Part shown: one piece after another, positions 44,054 through 54,963 of the stretch
Layout: each line of letters starts with the position of its first letter
How positions within the stretch are numbered: position 1 is the stretch's first letter
Assembly: GCA_026936335.1 (NCBI GenBank)
Contig: JAPMXV010000049.1
Location: 124,001 to 188,000 of the forward strand
Direction of reading: 5' to 3'
Length of the DNA: 64,000 nt
Origin: Mantamonas sphyraenae
Taxonomy: Eukaryota > CRuMs > Mantamonadidae
Made by a program: the position numbers and the translations under genes
Notes under the pieces: model-generated
Database searches by the model: none
Told to the model about the DNA's origin: nothing
The model's input: only the letters and a program-made list of their open reading frames with translations

Positions 44054-47000
44054 ATGTCCGACCTGAGGCTGTCGCAGCTGGCAAACTCGCCATCTTCGCG
44101 AAGCAGCACCATGCTGTCGAGCAGCGGGCGTACGTCTCCGGACGACGAACTGGAGGAGTTGACGCTGAAGTACATCCGCGTGCGCAAAGAGCGCAAGCAA
44201 CTCCTTGCCCAAAACCAGCAACTTCAAGCACAGGTGGCGCAGCTGACGCCCGCCGCGCGTCAGAGCACCGTGCTGCACAAACGCCTGCAGGACGCAATTG
44301 CCACGCTGGAGGAGATGAACACAGAGCACCACAAGGTGCTTGACAAGAACCGCTCGCTTGCACAGTCCTTGGAGCAGGCCAAGGCCCAGGCCGAAGCACG
44401 CGGCGCAGAGATTGCGTCGATGAAGGCTGAAAACGAGGCTGCGCTGCAGCTGCGAGCAGACAACAAGCAATTGGCAGCGCAGGTGGAACAAGAGAGGCAA
44501 GAGGCCGAGACGCAGCGCAATCGCAACGCGCGGCAGCTTCAGCAGCTGCGCGAACAACTGGAGTCCGTCCAACAGACACTGGGTGGCCAAAATGAGGCAC
44601 TGAACGGCCAGTTGGACGAGGCACAGCGAAGGGTGAGCACCTTGAAGGAGAAGCTTCGGGAGCGGGAAGACAAGGCGCGAGAAGCGGAAGAAGCACTGGC
44701 CCGTACACAGCTGGAGTTGAGCAACAGGGAGCGCGCATGGAAGCAGGAACGCACCGAGATGAACGACGCACTGGGCAAGCAAGTGAGTCAGGTACACTCG
44801 CTGGAGCTGGAGCTGGAGAAATCGAAACACACGCGGCAGCTGAACGAACGCGAAATGACACAGGTGCAGAAAACATACGAGACTCAATTGGAACGCACTC
44901 GAGAGAGCAATGGCAAGCTGGAAGCACAGCTTGCACGCACACAACAGGAGAAAGCACGGTTGGAGGAGAGTGTGGCCGAGGGTGAGCGCGCCTACCACAC
45001 GCTGCAGCTGCAGCTGATCCAAATGCGCGCAGAGTACAGTAACGACGAGAAGATGGAGTGGCAACAGAACACACGCGAGTTGACGCTTGCGCTTGAGCAG
45101 AGCAAGCGGGCGCTGTTTGAAGCCGAGCAAACCAATGCGCAACAGAAACGGCTGCTGGACGAAGCACAGGCTCGCGAAGAAGCACGTGTGCGCAAGATGG
45201 AAACCGAACACCAGGTGGAGTTGCGTCACGCAGCACGGAAGTCGACAGAAGCGGAGGAGGAGCACAGGAAGCAACTGGAAAACACTTCGGCCTCGATGAG
45301 GCAGCGTATCGAGAATCTGCAAGGAGAGCTGGATAGCCAGCGAAGGCAAGCGCATGCGATGTACGAGAGTGCGCAGCAGCAGAGCCAACAGCAGCTGGAG
45401 TCGCAAAAGAGGCACTACGAGCAGCAGATGGAGATGTTGCGCCAATCGCTCGCCCAGGCGCAGAATAGCCTGCTGAACATGTCGACGGCGCAATCGAGCC
45501 TGTTGAACAGCAGCACAAGTGGAGGCATGGCCAACCAAGACTCCAGTTTTATGGACATCAGCCTGCACGAGGCCCAAATGGCGCGCGAAATCCAAGCACA
45601 GCGAGAGCTGGAGCACGCCAACGCTGAGCTTCAGCGTGATTTGGCCGCTCTGAAACAAGAAGTGCAGACAGAGCGCAGTCGATACGAGAGCCAGATGGAA
45701 AAGATGGCACGGGAATTGCAGCAGGCAGTGATCGAGAGAGAACGGGTGCAGTCGCAGTGGCAGGTTGTTGAACAACAACTGCGAGAGAAAAACGCAGAGC
45801 TGGAGCGCGAGCAAGCCAGCGTGCATCATCAGAACAATCAGCTTGCCCGAGACGACCAGGAGATGCGCAGCAAGTACGCAGAAGCCAGCGGAGAAGCCAA
45901 ACGGGCCACAGAGGCGAGGCAAAGCACACAGATGAAGCTGATGCAAGCCAAGGAGCAGCTCAACAGGTTGCGTGCTGAGTTGCAGCAAAGCCAACGTGAG
46001 CAGGAGCGCAACCGCACGACTTTCGAACAGGCAAACGCACAGGCGCAGCAACTGGGAGTGCGACTGGAGCAAGCGCAGAACCAAGCACGCACAGCCGAAG
46101 AACGCGCAGCACAGGCATCCAACCAATACCAACAGTGTCAGCGAGATCTGGACACGGCCCAGAGCGAACTCCGTTTGTTGAACGAGCGGTACACCGAGCT
46201 CAAGGCGACCCACGACGCTCTGGACGCAGCACACACGGCCTTGCATGCGACGCACACCCAGGAAATGCACACCAAGACAACAGAGCTGGCCGTGCTGCGT
46301 GCCAAGCTGTCTCAGAAGGATGGCCTGGAACATGAGGCAGCACGCAAGGCCGAACGCCTGAACGACACCCTGCAACAGCTCGAGCACGAACGGGGCGTGC
46401 TTTTGGCTGCACAGCACGATTTGACGAGCACACGGCACCAGTTGGAATTGGCACAGGCACACACAGCGGAACTGCGCAACGAGAACAGCCAGCTGAAGGA
46501 ACAACTGGCGACGCTGAAGGACAAGGCAAGCGCAGTACCCATGCTGGAGGATCAGGCGCGATCACAGCGAGAGGCAAACAAGAAACTGGCCAATCGCGTG
46601 GCGGCAAGCAAGAAGCGCATCGACGCGTGTGCAGCCGCGTTGGACGCTAGCAAAAGGGCGCACCAAGAGGCGCTCGATGCAGCCAAGACGTGGCAGCTGG
46701 ACTACGAGGCGCTGAATCAGGTAAGCAAGCAGACTGAGGAACAGCTGCGCAAGCAATTGGCCGAAGCAACGGCAAAGGTGGAGGAAGCGGAAACGGAGTA
46801 TGCCGCGTTGGTGGAGAAGTACAGGGTCTCGGAAGGGGCACACACAGCTCGAGTGGCAGAACTGGAGCGCTTGCACACAGAAGATGGATACAAAGTGCAG
46901 ATGCTGAAGGATGCGCATGCAAAGATGGTGCGAGAACGCAACCAAGCTTTGGATCAGGTGAAGTACTTGCAGTCGTCAGACCAGGTGCAAAGTGAACAAG

Positions 47001-49817
47001 TGAGCGAGCTCCAAGAATCGCTGAATGCTGCAGTGGCACAGCGCGAGGAGCTGAGCAAGCAAGTGCAAAAGGCGCGCCAGCTGAAGCGCAAGTACACACA
47101 GGTGTCCAGCAAGCTTCGACAGAAGCGCTTGGAGGCACAGGGGATGCAAAGCAAGCTTGAGGAGTATGAGCGCAGGTCGCAGACTCTGGAAGCGAGCGTT
47201 GCGCTGCTGGAGGAGCGCTTGGGAGAGCGTGAGCGGCAGAAACGTGAGGAAGAAAGCAGCAAGCTGGCAGACCAGAGCGAGTGGAAGCACAGGGCAGCGG
47301 CGTGGGAGATTGAAAAGAACGCGCTTCAAGATAAGCTGAATGCGGTGAGCCAGATAGCACAACAGCACGCAGTGCTGCAGCAACAGATGCACTCGCTGGA
47401 GCAGCAGCACGCCACCGAACTGACGTATCTGAACAAGGAGTTGGACAAGGAGGCTGCCGAGAAACGAGATGCTCTTGCTCGGGCAGCCGAAGCCAAACGA
47501 ACAGCAGACGTGCTTTCTCGCGAAGTTGCATCTCTGAAAGAGAACTATCAAAAGAGCCAACAGCAAGTGGAGCACATGCGAGAGGGAATGGACGGCGACG
47601 CGGCAGCCAAGACGCAGGCGGTGTTGGAGAAGCAGCAACTAGGTATGGAGCTTGTGCAAACACGCAAAGGGCTGACTCAGGCACAGGAAGCACACGCACG
47701 TGTTGCCACGCAGCTGGAAGAGATGACACGCAAGTACGACGAGGTATCCCAGCAACTGCAAAGGGCAGAGTCGACAGTAGCCGAGACCAGCGCCGAGATG
47801 CGAACGGTGCAAGAGCGATCCCGAACACTGGAACAGGAGCAGGCAGGGACAGTGAAGGCACTTCAAGAACGCGTGGAAGCCCTTCGTACCGAGCAAACCG
47901 AGCTTCTTATGGCAAAGCAGGCGCTCGAGAGTACCGTGGCCGGGCTGGAGGAGAAGCTGGCGGAGAAGCAAGACGCATTGGCGGAGCAGTCGCGTGCCAC
48001 AAAAGAGGCGCAAGAGCAGCTAAGCGAGGCAAAGGCGACGTGGCAGGCGGCAGAACGGGAGTGGGTGCACGTGCGCAACAATCTGGAGGCAGAAGTGGAA
48101 GAACTGAGTGAACAAGTGAGCAGAAGCTCGTTCATGTTGCAGGACAAGCAAACACAGTTGAACGAACTGGAACCACAGCTGAGTGCTAAAGAGCGTGAGC
48201 TGCGGGAAAAGAACGCCGAGTTGGAGGAGGCAAACGATCGCCTGGGAAAACTACAGGCGACACTCAAGACTCGCGAGGCACAGGATGCACAAATGGACAA
48301 GTCGCTGACTGAGGATGCATTCCGACTGCAGTTGGTGCAGCAGGAGTGTCGACAGGCACAGGAAAGGTTGCGGGAGCGCGACGGGCTGGTGGCGAGCTTG
48401 GAAGCAAAGGTGCAGGCGCTGGAGGGCGAGCTGAAACAAGAACGCAACGAACACAAGAAGGCATTGGAAAAGGCACAAGCAGATGTGGAGGAGGTGCGTG
48501 TACAAAAAGGCGAGGCTGGAATGGAACACGAGCGGGCAATGGAGAAATTGCGCGGCGAGCGAACACAGGCGCAAGCACGTGTGCAGCAACTGGAAGCCCA
48601 AGTGGAAGAGATGGAATCAATTGTGAAGAGGGCGCGTGACAGCCAGGCACTGGGCCATGCGCTGATGCAAGCGGACCTACAGCTGGATGAACTTCGTCGT
48701 GAAAACACAGGTCTGGTGATGCGACTGGAGAAGATGCAGAGTCAGGTGAGCCAGGCCATGAACGAGGTGGCACAGCAGCGTGAGACGAATGAGCGTATGA
48801 GTCAGCTGATGGGTGAGCAGTTGGACGAGGAGCGCGGCGTACGTGGATTCCACGTGCAGGCAAAGCAGGCTATGGAGGCGGTGGTGCGCAGTGAGCAAGA
48901 AAAGACGCTTCAGATGTCTGTGCAGTTAAAGAGCGCACAAACAGAGGCTGCCAGTCTGCGGAAGGAGAAGCAGCGGCTGGGAGAACGATTGCAGAGGCTG
49001 GAGGAGGAGGTGCTGAGCAAACAGCAGAGCCTGGAGGGACTGGAGCGACGACATAAGGAGGAGCAAGGAGGTCGTGGAGCGTTGCAACAACGCATCGAGG
49101 ATTTGGAGCGTGCTCTGGAGGGGAAACGCGGGGAGATCGCCGCACTGAATGACACAGTCAGCAGTCTGAAACGCAGCTTGGGTGACTTGGAGTTGGAACG
49201 AGACGCAGCGTTGATGAGGCAGGAAGAGGCCAAGGCAAGGAAGGAGGCAAGCGAACGGGACCGCAGCGAACTGGTGATGGAACGCGACGCCCTGCGACAA
49301 GATCTGGCCATGTGCCAGCAGGAGGCAAGCGAGCTGCAGCGATTCCGCAACGCAAGCACAGACAAAGAGGCCAAGTGGGATGCAGAGCGCACAGAGTTGC
49401 AGGAAAAGGTGGAATCGCTGGAGCAGCAGCTGCGAGCAGAACGCACTGCACTGGGAAACATGGCGCAGGACAAGAAGGAGCTGGAGAAGGCAGTGGACAA
49501 AGCTTCAGTTGCAAGTGAAGAGTGTTCAGCTGGGAGGAGGAGACAGTGGCGGAAGCTCGCCCTTGGGTGGACGGCGTGGGAGCGTGAGCAGCGTGAACGG
49601 AGGAAGCCGACGAGGATCTTCCAGCAGCGTGGGCAGCGTGGATGGAGTGGGAGTAGATTCGCCCATGAGTTTGCGGCAGATGACCCGCGATCCACAGTCT
49701 CCTATCAACCAACGCAACAGGCGGCTCAGCGGGAAGCTGGATGAGTTTTTGAACCGGTCGCTTTCGCCATCACCGCGAGCGCTACGACGTCAACAAAGCC
49801 GAGAAACGGAAGAATGA
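44054..49817 (+). CDS. Giant coiled-coil protein (about 1,920 residues), one frame break near the C-terminus
   Basis: Starts MSDLRLSQLA with a short Ser-rich head, then nearly continuous heptad coiled coil from about residue 35 to 1815, rich in Gln, Glu, Ala and Arg, with a Ser/Gly break near residues 470-500. The frame shifts at 49499-49501 in an AAA run; deleting one A gives DKLQLQVKSVQLGGG and a Ser/Gly-rich basic tail with several SP sites (SLSPSPRALRRQ) ending at TGA 49815-49817. In the unshifted frame the tail is low-quality and stops at 49744. No GRIP, kinesin, SMC hinge or TPR-nucleoporin signature is seen. Golgin, centrosomal or nuclear-pore tether roles are all possible; function unknown. 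Confidence 0.85.
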
Positions 49818-49901
49818 GAGGCAATGAAGAGTGGAGTGTAGAGTGGCGTTTTTGGTGGGAGCATGTGGGTGATGAATGGACGCGCGATTGCAGGCAAGAC
49901 G

Positions 49902-50480
49902 ATGGGCAGGCACTCAAAGAGAGAACGGGAGAGCGAAAGCGAGAGTGAGAGCGAAGGGGAAGAGCGGGATGAAGACAGGCACGAGCGACGCAAGGAGAGG
50001 AAGAGGCGGAGGAGAGAGAAGAGGGAGAGGAGGAGACGGGAGCGCAAAGAACAGGAGGAGGAGGAAGAGCTGAGTGTGGACCAACTGCGGGTGCTGCTGG
50101 CGAAGAAAGGGGTTGAGAACGTAGCCGGGATTCCACTGCTTAGCAAGGATGACTACTTTCGCCGCAACGGCGAGTTCCGGGAGTGGCTGAGGGCCAAGAG
50201 GGGCGTGATGTTTGACGAACTCAGCCGAGACGAAGCAGACAAGCTTTTCGCCAAGTTCTGCCGACGATGGAACTCCGGACGGGTGCCCACGAGCCTTTAC
50301 AGCCTCAAGGTGACGACGACAGACCGAACACGACACAAGTGGGAGTTCCAGGGAGTCGACAAGGCGTCGTTGGAAGATGTGCAAGCGAGCGTACAGATTG
50401 CCACCACGGGCAGTGCCGCATCTTCATCATCGTCTGCTCCTCTCATGCGTAGCCGAGGACCACAACAGCATCACAGCAGC

Positions 50481-50514
<34 letters not shown>

Positions 50515-50924
50515 GTAGCAGGGGAGGCGGACACGAGCAGCACCATCCGGAACACGCGCATCGCAGCCACGGCAGGCAGGAAAGGCACAGGCATGGAAGA
50601 CGGGGAATGGAGCACGTGCAAGAAGTGATAGACCAGTACGAACCGGACAGGAAAGGCACACGCAAGGCAGAGATGCGCAAGGCGGAGGCTGCGGAAGCGC
50701 GACGTGCGCGTGCCTCGTCTCCAGAGCTGCAAGAGTCTGTAACAATGGGGGGAGGAGGATCCAACGAGTTCAAGCGCATGCTGGCACGGGAGAGAGCGCG
50801 CAAGGAGCGCAAGCAAGAAAAGGTGGACGAGCGGCTGGCTGCATTCCGGGCGAAGGAAGAGGAGAAGATGGCGCAGATCCGGGCGCTGATGGGTGACAAT
50901 TGGAAGAACCCGCTGGCTCAATGA
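49902..50924 (+). CDS. SCI1-like Ser/Arg-rich nuclear protein
   Basis: 340 residues from the Met at 49902 (Met at 49863 adds 13). The N-terminus is a long Arg/Glu/Ser alternating region (RERESESES, RKRRRREKRERRRRERK). A compact conserved block follows: LSKDDYFRRNGEFREWL, FDELSRDEADKLFAKFCRRWN. This resembles the domain of plant style cell-cycle inhibitor 1 and related eukaryotic proteins. A poly-Ser and His-rich linker is coded by a CAGCAG/AGCAGC tract (50473-50520). The C-terminus is a charged helix ending MGDNWKNPL. Nuclear location is likely from composition; molecular role unknown. Confidence 0.65.
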
Positions 50925-50973
50925 TGCGTTGGCTGGATTTGATGTGAACAAAGTTTACAGTAGTCTGGATCCA

Positions 50974-51490
50974 TCACCCCTGTGGCCGCACGGGGCCAAA
51001 GTAGTTCATGAGCAGGCCAGTGAACGCAAAGGTGACGCTGACCATGATCTGCTTAAAGTCCATGTCACTGCTCCTGATGTTGATGAGACTAGCAATGCAG
51101 GCCATCACTGCCACCCAGGAAGCCCACTTGACCTGTGCGAGTGGAGGAGTACGCAAACGCAGGTGAAGGACGCAGTCAGCATTTGCTCACCCAAAAACAC
51201 ACCGCCACGAATCCACATGAGCACAGCAGACAAAAGAAGAGGAGGGGATGGATGCACATTCCTCATGCGGTGTTCATGCTGTGACACCAACTCACCCTCC
51301 ACAGCAGGCCCAGGAAGCCAAAGACGACGCAGATGAGCGACCAGTAGTCAGACGCGTTGCTGGGTCCCTCCTCGGGTCCTGCCTCGCGAGGCACGCCATC
51401 CTCGCCCACTCGCAGCGCCTTGGGGAATGCGTGGATCTCTGTGCTCACGCGAGGATCGTCCTTATTGCCCGACGCCTGCTTCTTGACCAT
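50974..51490 (-). CDS. Asterix (WDR83OS) subunit of the ER PAT chaperone complex
   Basis: Exons 51296-51490 and 50974-51132 (163-bp intron, GTGAGT to ACAG) encode 117 residues. Splicing joins VFGFLGLLWR to VKWASWVAVMACIASLIN, which with NIRSSDMDFKQIM and a last hydrophobic segment matches the Asterix family (KWxAWVAVxxSxISxAxxRSSxDxKQ). Asterix and CCDC47 form the PAT complex, which shields nascent multi-pass membrane proteins at the ER translocon. Size fits the family (about 106 residues). Three predicted membrane segments. Start codons of this gene and the POF1-like gene are 66 bp apart. Confidence 0.9.
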
Positions 51491-51556
51491 CCTGGAGCTG
51501 GAACAAAGAGTTGACGGCCTCGGCGCGTCTGCTCAGCCACCCTCACGCATCGATCG
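51491..51556. promoter_or_regulatory. Divergent promoter region, Asterix / POF1-like
   Basis: 66 bp between opposed start codons. It contains CGATCGAT just before the plus-strand ATG. No TATA box. Confidence 0.35.
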
Positions 51557-52399
51557 ATGAGCAGCACAAGTGCACACACAGAGAAGGAACTCGAAGCTAT
51601 TGCAGACTCTGTGTCGGCTGACACAGATGCAAAGCCACAGTTGGAGCTGGTGGCTGGGGTGGAGGCAAGCGAGGCAGCCGCCGTCGGCCGCGTGGGCATC
51701 TTATCCAGCAGTTGGAACCCACCCAGTCGAGCTCACCTGGGCATGGCTGCCTTGCTCCATGGAAGCGTGGATTTGGTCCTGTTGCTCTGCAGCAAACGCA
51801 ACGCAGACAAGAAAATCACCGGCTTGTCCATTGTCCAGCGCCTGCGGCTGCTGAGCGAGCTGGTTAGCAAGAAACAGCAGCAATCATCGGGCTCCTTGCT
51901 GACCGAACCGATGTATGCAGTGGGTTTGTGCAACCAGGCGACATTTGTGGGCCAGCTGGGAGCGATCAAAGGGGTCTTCCACAAGGCCGACTCGTTTGTG
52001 TTTGTGCAGGGCAGCGACACCCTGGTGCGCTTCTTTGCCCCTCGGTACTACAACGACAGCGAGCAAGAGATGTGTGAACAGCTGTCCAGCGGCTTCTTTG
52101 GAGTCGGTGGCAAGGTGCTGGCCGTAGCTCGTCCTGACGACGACGACGACGACGTCGACAGCGAGTCCTTTGACGAGCAGCAGGTGATCGTCCAAACCAA
52201 CGAGTGTATTCCAGACGATGATTCCATGCACGAGGCTGTCTCGTGGGCCTCTCTCCCACACGAGCTGCACTCGGTGTCGTCCACACGCATCCGCAGGGCA
52301 CTGCAACAGAGCGATTCCGATGCACTGCGCACTCTGGTGCCCGATGACCTTCTGCAACCACTGGTGGACATGGTGGAGCAGCAACAGGTCGAATGGTGA
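51557..52399 (+). CDS. POF1/NMNAT-like nucleotidyltransferase
   Basis: 280 residues, one exon. Cytidylyltransferase-like Rossmann fold: GILSSSWNPPSRAHLGMA carries the (S/T)xxxPxxxxH nucleotide-binding motif, with Arg-Ala replacing the usual first His. Near the C-terminus SVSSTRIRRAL matches the ISSTxIR motif that contacts the triphosphate. Between them are GLCNQATF and VQGSDTLVRFFAPRYY. The arrangement is that of fungal Pof1 and distant nicotinamide-mononucleotide adenylyltransferases. An Asp-rich insert (DDDDDDVD) lies at about residues 192-199. NAD metabolism is possible; substrate not assignable from sequence. Confidence 0.75.
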   Translation: MSSTSAHTEKELEAIADSVSADTDAKPQLELVAGVEASEAAAVGRVGILSSSWNPPSRAHLGMAALLHGSVDLVLLLCSKRNADKKITGLSIVQRLRLLSELVSKKQQQSSGSLLTEPMYAVGLCNQATFVGQLGAIKGVFHKADSFVFVQGSDTLVRFFAPRYYNDSEQEMCEQLSSGFFGVGGKVLAVARPDDDDDDVDSESFDEQQVIVQTNECIPDDDSMHEAVSWASLPHELHSVSSTRIRRALQQSDSDALRTLVPDDLLQPLVDMVEQQQVEW

Positions 52400-52425
52400 A
52401 ATGACAATGAGATGACAATCACGCA

Positions 52426-54827
52426 TCACGCAGGAGACGGCTTGACATCCACGTCAATGATGCCCTCTTCTGCTTCGTCATGCACCACACTCTGGCGCTC
52501 CCACATCTGCGCATACAAGCCCTGGCCGTCATTGTGGCGCACGAGCTGCTGGTGCGTGCCTGATTCGACCACCTCGCCGTTGTCCAGCACCAAGATGTTG
52601 TTTGCGTACACCACCGTGGACAGCCTGTGTGCAATGAGGATGGACGTACGGTCACGTCCCAGATCACGCAACGCCTGCATGATTTCTGTTTCTGTGGCTG
52701 TGTCCAGGGCGCTGGTCGCCTCGTCGCAACCCAGAATGGGCGGGTTCTTCAGGAACGTGCGGGCAATGGCCACACGCTGTTTCTCGCCACCGCTCAGCTT
52801 CAAGCCGCGTTCACCAACCACCGTGTCGTATCCACTGGGCATACGTGCCACTGCGTGTGTCAACTGGGCCTTGGTGGCCGCCTCGATGACTTCTTCACGC
52901 GACGCATCCAGTCGGCCGTAGTTGATGTTGTAGTAAATCGAATCATTGAACAACACCGTATCCTGTGGCACAATGCCGATGGTCTTGCGCAGCGACTCAA
53001 TGTTGACCTTTTTGATGTCCTGGTCATCGATGAAGATGCGGCCATCCCAGGTGTCGTAGAACCGGTACAGCAGGCGCAGCACTGTGCTCTTTCCGCAGCC
53101 ACTGGGGCCCACAAGCGCCACGGTGGAGCCCTGGGGCACTTCAAAGCTCAAATCCTTGAAGATGGGCCTGTCCTCGCGATAGCCAAACGAAACGTTTTCA
53201 AAGCGAACTGTGGCGCCGTTGGAGCTGCGCAGGTTCAAGTGGGGAGCGTTGGGCATTTCCACCACACTGCTCTTTTGCGTGGTCAGCTCATACAGGTTCT
53301 CCATGTCGATAAGCGACTGGCGCAACTCGCGGTAGACTGAGCCGAGAAAGTTGAGCGGAATGGAGAGCTGGAACAAGAGGCCGTTGACCATGACGAGGTC
53401 ACCCACCGTGAGGGTACCTGCAGCAATGTCCTGTGCCGCGAGCACCATCATGGCCGTCATGCCTGTGGTGAAGATGGCGCCCTGGCCAAAGTTGAGGAAA
53501 CTAAGCGAGGTGGCGGTTCGATACGAGGCATCCTGGTAGCGCTTGAGAAAGGCGTCGTAGCGTTTGGCTTCGTGCTCGACGTTGTTGAACTGCTGCACCG
53601 TCTCAAAGTTGAGCAGGGAATCGAGGGACTTTGAAGAGGCTTCGTTGTCCATGGCGTTCATCTCCTTGCGGATGGTGGTGCGCCACTGGGTGATGGTGAG
53701 CGTAAACACAGAGTATGCAACAATGGTGCTGAGGGCCACACCGGTGTACTTGATGCCGCACTGGGAGGCCAGGATGGAGCAGACGAGTCCAATCTCCAAC
53801 GCTGTAGGCACCATGTGGAACAGCAGTGCCGAGAGCATAAACTGGATGCCACGCGTTCCACGGTCAATGATACGAGACAGGGCGCCAGTGTTGCGTCCCA
53901 GGTGGAACTTCATGTCCAGCTGGTGCAGGTGGCGGAACGTGTCCTGGCCGATCTTGCGCACGGCCGCCGTGGACACCTTTGCAAACACGGCGGAACGCAA
54001 TTCGTTGAACCCTGCCGCACCAATGCGTGCAGCTCCGTCTGTGAAGAGAGGTGGAGGTGGAGGGTGGTTGTGAGCAAGGAGGGAAGGACGACGACGGAAT
54101 CAGCGTGGCGAAGAAGGCAGGAAAATCACAGGAAGAAGCACATGGGCACAGGAAATCTGTGGCCTGGAGGGACAAGCAGAGGGTACTGACAGGCGAGGAG
54201 GAGACCCATGGGCACGACAATAACGCTCTCGGGTGCGTCGCCGACAGCTTGGGTCAGTGCGTCGACGCTTTGCTTGAACACCTGGGGCACCTGAACGTTG
54301 ATGAGCTTGGCTCCGACGAGGAGGGAGAGTGCAATGACAACACGTGCTTTGACGTTTGGCTTGCCATCGGGCCAAAGCTGGGTGACGGTGGAGCGGAGGA
54401 TAGCCTTGTGGGAATCGCTCAGGCGCAGCGGTTCCTTCTTGGGCTTGGCTTCGGCAAGGACGCGCGAAGCACGTGTGTGGAAGCCACCCGAAGAGCGAGT
54501 GAGAATGCCAGAGGCGTTCGAAGCGCCAGCTGTGACGAGCGGGCTGTGCATGGCTGTCGTGGAGGCAGCTCGGAGGGTGTGGGTTCGAACAGAAGCTCGA
54601 AGCAAGGAGTGGCGTGCCGCAGGGGACGCCACAGGCGCTGCCGCAGAGACAAGCGAGAGGGTGGAGATGGAAGGAAGGCAGTGTGCGACATGGCTCGCTC
54701 GCTGTGCGTGAGACGAGATTTCCAGTGATGCGGGCGAGTTGGAGGACAGGCCGAGGCGAAGGGCTGTGGCATGTCTTGTCGAGCCGCACGAGGACGACCG
54801 AACCAGCAACGGAGCGCGAGAATGCAT
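52426..54827 (-). CDS. ATM1: Mitochondrial ABC half-transporter ATM1/ABCB7
   Basis: Exons 54191-54827 and 52426-54038 (152-bp intron, GTCAGT to ACAG) encode 749 residues. Splicing restores [25 protein letters not shown], a signature of ATM1. The N-terminal 150 residues are rich in Ser, Arg and Ala with few acidic residues, as in a mitochondrial presequence. One TMD with [19 protein letters not shown], then one NBD: Walker [10 protein letters not shown], signature LSGGEKQR, Walker [16 protein letters not shown]1 sits in the inner mitochondrial membrane and exports a glutathione-linked sulfur compound needed for cytosolic Fe-S assembly. It must dimerise. Start chosen at the Met after which presequence-like composition begins. 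Confidence 0.92.
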
Positions 54828-54963
54828 GGACGGCACGTTTTCACGTGGAAGGGATGAGAGGTGTGAGGTTGGCTGCTTGGACGCGGCGGCTGCGACGCCA
54901 CACTTTCCTCCCTCCCTCCGCCTGAACACACCCCACACCCACGCGCGCCACACCGAACGTCCC

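Noticed and set aside
43931-46504. 857-codon minus-strand open frame opposite the coiled-coil gene
   Set aside because: Leu/Cys/His-rich composition is the expected antisense of CAG/GAG-rich coiled-coil codons. No start context or family-like sequence.
50466-50524. CAG/AGC-type tract as a CRISPR or satellite array
   Set aside because: It is a trinucleotide run inside the SCI1-like coding sequence, without spacers or repeat-spacer periodicity. No CRISPR features exist in the window.
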